DNA of 15,284 nucleotides from PZPK01 sp041590075 (GTDB taxonomy: Bacteria > Pseudomonadota > Gammaproteobacteria > Pseudomonadales > Oleiphilaceae), in the NCBI GenBank assembly GCA_041590075.1, contig JBFHUL010000078.1, positions 1 through 15,284 of the forward strand, written 5' to 3'. This document shows positions 12,551-15,284 of the stretch, piece by piece. The first letter of the stretch is position 1. Each line of letters opens with the position of its first letter. The notes below the pieces were generated by a model, which searched no databases, had not been told where the DNA came from, and saw only the letters and a list, made by a program, of their open reading frames with translations. The translations under genes and the position numbers were made by a program.

Positions 12551-14629
12551 ATGCTTCGCATCCGTACCTTGCTCGGCGGCTTGTTCGCTCTTCTGTTCGG
12601 CCTGACACTGACCGCCGGCATCATCCTTTCTCAGGTAGATAAACAGGCGGTCTATCAAAAACTTGCCCATTTTGTCAGCGAACAGAGTGCGTGGCGACTC
12701 GCCCCCGATGGCCGTTTGTCGTGGTCTTTTCTACCATTGGGTATTCGCATTGAACAACTACGCGCTACCCATGCCACGCAGGCGCATGAGATAGCCATCG
12801 ACGAAGCCCTGCTCGAACTGAACTGGCTGCCATTGTTATCGGGTACAGTACAAACCCGTCAACTCCACCTCAGTGCGCCACACATCCAGTGGCAGCGCAA
12901 TCAGGCGGCCGAGCAAACACTGCCCCACCAGCCCCCTGCACAGCAGAAGCCAGCACCCAGCGCCGACCAGCACCTCGCCATCGAGTTGCGCGCGGTACAC
13001 ATTGAAAATGGCCACATCAGCCTTCTCAGTAGCGCGCAGCAAGAAGAATGGACGATCAATAAACTTTCGCTCGATCTGGCTAACTGGCAAGACCAGAGTC
13101 CCAGCCCGGTGGTATCCCGCTTTGAATTGATCGGTGCGCAACTGCCTGATGCCTTGCGTGTAACCGCCAGCGCCACCATCACCACGCACATACGCCACTC
13201 ATCTTTAACGTTAGGTAACTTATCACTCAGCATCGAAGGCAGCGATGCTGCGCCCGGCTCCCTGTATCCCCTGCATCTCGACGGCGCGGCCACCTGGCAA
13301 GATGACACACTGCGCATCGATTCCCTGAACCTGCGCAACGCGCATCTCAATGTGCGCAGCAGCCTGCACATGACACTCTCACCCAAACCGAAAGGCGAAG
13401 CCCGTATTCAGGCCTCAGTGACCGGCGCCGAAGCGCTGATCAGCGCACTGGGAGGGCCCGCCAACCTGCCCCTCAAGCATGTAAAAAGTCTTAGCGCTCT
13501 CCGCTGGGAAGACCATACCTATACAATGCAATTACAGGAACTGCTGCTCGACGGCGAGCGTTGGCAAGGCGCTCTTCGCGTGGCCGGTACAACCCCACAA
13601 TTCAACGTACAACTGCAGGGCGAGCGCTTCGATCTTCGCCCCTGGCTTCATTATTTGAATAACACCAGTGCCTCAAACGCGCCAAGCGCCGCGCGTTCAC
13701 AGGCTAGCAGCGCGCCACCCGGTGAGCCCTTTGAGTTCCCTGAACTACATCTAAGCGCAGAACTATCGCTCGACCACTTGCTGCTGCCACGCGGCGAGAT
13801 TCACCACATTGCCGCGCAGCTCAGCAGCGATGCACAGCATGTGCACTTGCAAAGCCTGAGCTTTGAAGCCGCAGAAGGCCGTGCCGAATTCAGCGCACAA
13901 CTGCATCATGAGAATTGGCCGTGGCGAACCCAGTTAACAGGCTCGGCGCAGAATATTGCCCTAAAGGCCCTCAACGATCTGGTACGTGCCGAACCACTCC
14001 CTTTGCAGGGGCGGGCGAACCTCCAGATAGAACTGAGCGCGCAAAGCGCGCAACCACAACATATTTTGTCGTCCCTTGCAGGCACAGGACGCTTTGCGAT
14101 CACCGAAGGAAAAGTGGCAGGTATCAACCTGCAACACCTCACGTGCCTCACCTATGCCCAGTTCAATCGCGAGCCATTAAACACGCCATCCTGGCCGGCT
14201 GAAACCCGCTTCGAATCACTCTCGGGCGAACTCACCTTGCATTCAGGTACACTGTCTATCCCACAACTCAACCTGAACAGTGCAACACTGCGCGGCGAAG
14301 GGAAAAGCACCATCACCCTCGACCCGGCCGAGCTCAATGCCACACTTGCGCTCTATGCCAATGGCGCCCACCCCGATCCGGCCTGCCGCGTCAATCCGCG
14401 CATTGCACGCCTGCCTCTGCCTGCCACCTGCACAGGCACATGGTCGCCCAATACCATTAAATGCAACGTCGACAGTCGCACCTTGCTGGGTGCTGCGAAG
14501 CACATCGCCAAAGACGAAGCCCAACGCAAGGCCGAGAAAGAGTTAGACCGCGCGCTCGAGAAAAACCTCGGCAATCAGCCTGAAGCAAGAGAAGCGGTGA
14601 AGTCACTACTGAAGGGCATTTTTCAATGA
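12551..14629 (+). CDS. asmA: AsmA family protein
   Basis: This 692-residue protein has an N-terminal membrane anchor (about 7-26, 'LLGGLFALLFGLTLTAGIIL'), then a large periplasmic region rich in beta strands. That is the layout of AsmA/TamB-type bridge-like proteins linked to phospholipid transport and outer-membrane homeostasis. The early region 'WRLAPDGRLSWSFLPLGIRIEQL' (48-70) with 'LELNWLPLLSGTVQTRQL' (88-105) matches the AsmA N-terminus. The C-terminal AsmA region starts around 509 ('LAGTGRFAITEGKVAGINL') and includes 'LNLNSATLRGEG' (565-576). Two low-complexity linkers stand out: Pro/Gln-rich (about 117-140) and Ser/Ala-rich (about 372-393). Several Cys residues (532, 612, 627, 638) may form periplasmic disulfides. 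The Shine-Dalgarno is weak (AAGG about 14 nt upstream of ATG 12551). Its end overlaps mutY by 4 nt. Family call firm; exact function inferred. Confidence 0.88.
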   Translation: MLRIRTLLGGLFALLFGLTLTAGIILSQVDKQAVYQKLAHFVSEQSAWRLAPDGRLSWSFLPLGIRIEQLRATHATQAHEIAIDEALLELNWLPLLSGTVQTRQLHLSAPHIQWQRNQAAEQTLPHQPPAQQKPAPSADQHLAIELRAVHIENGHISLLSSAQQEEWTINKLSLDLANWQDQSPSPVVSRFELIGAQLPDALRVTASATITTHIRHSSLTLGNLSLSIEGSDAAPGSLYPLHLDGAATWQDDTLRIDSLNLRNAHLNVRSSLHMTLSPKPKGEARIQASVTGAEALISALGGPANLPLKHVKSLSALRWEDHTYTMQLQELLLDGERWQGALRVAGTTPQFNVQLQGERFDLRPWLHYLNNTSASNAPSAARSQASSAPPGEPFEFPELHLSAELSLDHLLLPRGEIHHIAAQLSSDAQHVHLQSLSFEAAEGRAEFSAQLHHENWPWRTQLTGSAQNIALKALNDLVRAEPLPLQGRANLQIELSAQSAQPQHILSSLAGTGRFAITEGKVAGINLQHLTCLTYAQFNREPLNTPSWPAETRFESLSGELTLHSGTLSIPQLNLNSATLRGEGKSTITLDPAELNATLALYANGAHPDPACRVNPRIARLPLPATCTGTWSPNTIKCNVDSRTLLGAAKHIAKDEAQRKAEKELDRALEKNLGNQPEAREAVKSLLKGIFQ

Positions 14630-15284
14630 GCGCCACACCCAAGCATTTCAGTGATCGTCTGCTCGCCTGGTTTGACGCCCACGGACGCAAAGACCTCCCC
14701 TGGCAACAGAACAAAACGCCCTATCGTGTTTGGGTGTCTGAGATCATGCTACAGCAAACCCAGGTCGGCGCCGTGATCGATTATTATCAACGCTTCATGG
14801 CGCGTTTCCCCACCCTCGAAGACCTTGCCCTCGCCCCGCAAGACGACGTTCTGGAATACTGGGCCGGCTTGGGCTATTACGCCCGCGCCCGCAATTTGCA
14901 TCGCTGTGCCCAAACGGTTTATCACGATCATGCAGGGCAATTCCCCACCACGCTCGCAGCACTGGTCGCCCTCCCCGGCATCGGAACATCCACAGCGGGA
15001 GCCATTCTCAGCCTGGCGATGGCACAACGCGGGGTGATTCTCGACGGTAATGTGAAAAGAGTACTGTGCCGTCATCAGGCAATAGCCGGCTGGCCCGGAA
15101 AAAGAGAGGTCGAAAAGAGGCTATGGACACTCGCCGACGCGCTCACCCCTCAACACCGCAATGCAGACTATACACAAGCCATCATGGACTTAGGTGCAAC
15201 CCTGTGTACGCGCAGCCGGCCCGCTTGCGAACGCTGCCCCATGCAGGAAGACTGCCTGGCCAAGGCCAATGGAGCGCCACAGCA
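14626..15284 (+). CDS. mutY: A/G-specific adenine DNA glycosylase MutY (3' end outside window)
   Basis: The first 219 residues are present; the family is about 350 long, so the C-terminal NUDIX-like 8-oxoG recognition domain is missing because the window ends. MutY removes adenine mispaired with 8-oxoguanine or G. Visible parts are the catalytic Glu39 ('VSEIMLQQTQV'), 'GLGYYARARNLH' (81-92) with the intercalating Tyr equivalent, the helix-hairpin-helix 'LPGIGTSTAGAI' (116-127), catalytic Asp140 in 'ILDGNVKRVL', and the 4Fe-4S loop Cys194-X6-Cys201-X2-Cys204-X5-Cys210. The ATG lies inside ATGA shared with the asmA stop (14626-14629), so translation is probably coupled to asmA; no separate promoter is needed. 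The asmA-mutY pairing is common in Pseudomonas-like genomes. No frameshift is seen. Confidence 0.97.
   Translation, partial: MSATPKHFSDRLLAWFDAHGRKDLPWQQNKTPYRVWVSEIMLQQTQVGAVIDYYQRFMARFPTLEDLALAPQDDVLEYWAGLGYYARARNLHRCAQTVYHDHAGQFPTTLAALVALPGIGTSTAGAILSLAMAQRGVILDGNVKRVLCRHQAIAGWPGKREVEKRLWTLADALTPQHRNADYTQAIMDLGATLCTRSRPACERCPMQEDCLAKANGAPQ

Noticed and set aside
12901..13386. A 161-codon open frame on the - strand inside asmA
   Set aside because: Antisense shadow of a GC-rich gene; composition (Cys, Arg, Ser) is not protein-like and there is no ribosome binding site.
1..15284. Mobile element, phage, CRISPR or defence system
   Set aside because: No transposase, integrase, direct-repeat array, tRNA-associated junction or toxin-antitoxin pair was seen, and gene order is that of conserved core regions.

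Overview
The window is a dense stretch of conserved chromosomal genes from a gammaproteobacterium. Two gene blocks match E. coli neighbourhoods (yibN-grxC-secB, with trmL nearby, and gpmI-envC-yibQ). The insertion of ctpA between envC and yibQ, the order hisB-hisH-hisA-hisF with a stand-alone hisB, and the asmA-mutY pair are closer to Pseudomonas and marine relatives. GC content is moderate to high. A Pseudomonas/Cellvibrio-like lineage is my inference; there is no rRNA or other marker gene to confirm it. I see no tRNA, rRNA, CRISPR array, insertion sequence, phage gene or integration site.

Layout: (1) Bases 1-1882, + strand: the tail of a short-chain dehydrogenase resembling pteridine reductase, an acetyl-CoA acetyltransferase-type thiolase and the tRNA wobble methyltransferase TrmL. 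They end in a bidirectional terminator at 1877-1904. (2) Bases 1917-3320, - strand: yibN (rhodanese-like membrane protein), grxC (glutaredoxin 3) and secB (export chaperone). (3) Bases 3483-8521, + strand, divergent from yibN: gpmI (glycolytic phosphoglycerate mutase), envC (activator of septal amidases), ctpA (periplasmic S41 protease) and yibQ (divergent polysaccharide deacetylase). The last three are exported proteins of the cell wall and division zone. (4) Bases 8612-11462, - strand: hisF, hisA, hisH and hisB, the middle steps of histidine synthesis. (5) Bases 11626-12323: a small tandem-CDGSH iron-sulfur protein (+) and a SRPBCC-fold protein (-) whose stop codons overlap. (6) Bases 12551-15284, + strand: an AsmA-family protein overlapping by 4 nt with mutY, which runs off the window end.

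How they work together: gpmI-envC-ctpA-yibQ joins a glycolytic enzyme to peptidoglycan remodelling. HisH and HisF form the IGP synthase, HisA supplies its substrate and HisB consumes its product. GrxC and YibN look like a thiol-redox pair next to SecB.

I did not find a clearly new system. The points most worth a second look are small: a hisB leader with a duplicated Shine-Dalgarno sequence and a six-codon leader ORF ending directly at the hisB start; a set of good -10 boxes followed by GC-rich discriminators; an Asp where the rhodanese catalytic Cys is expected; and the tandem-CDGSH gene with a perfect palindrome in front of it. Starts for grxC, yibN, hisA and the CDGSH gene were moved downstream of the longest possible ORF, using ribosome binding sites and family alignment from memory.
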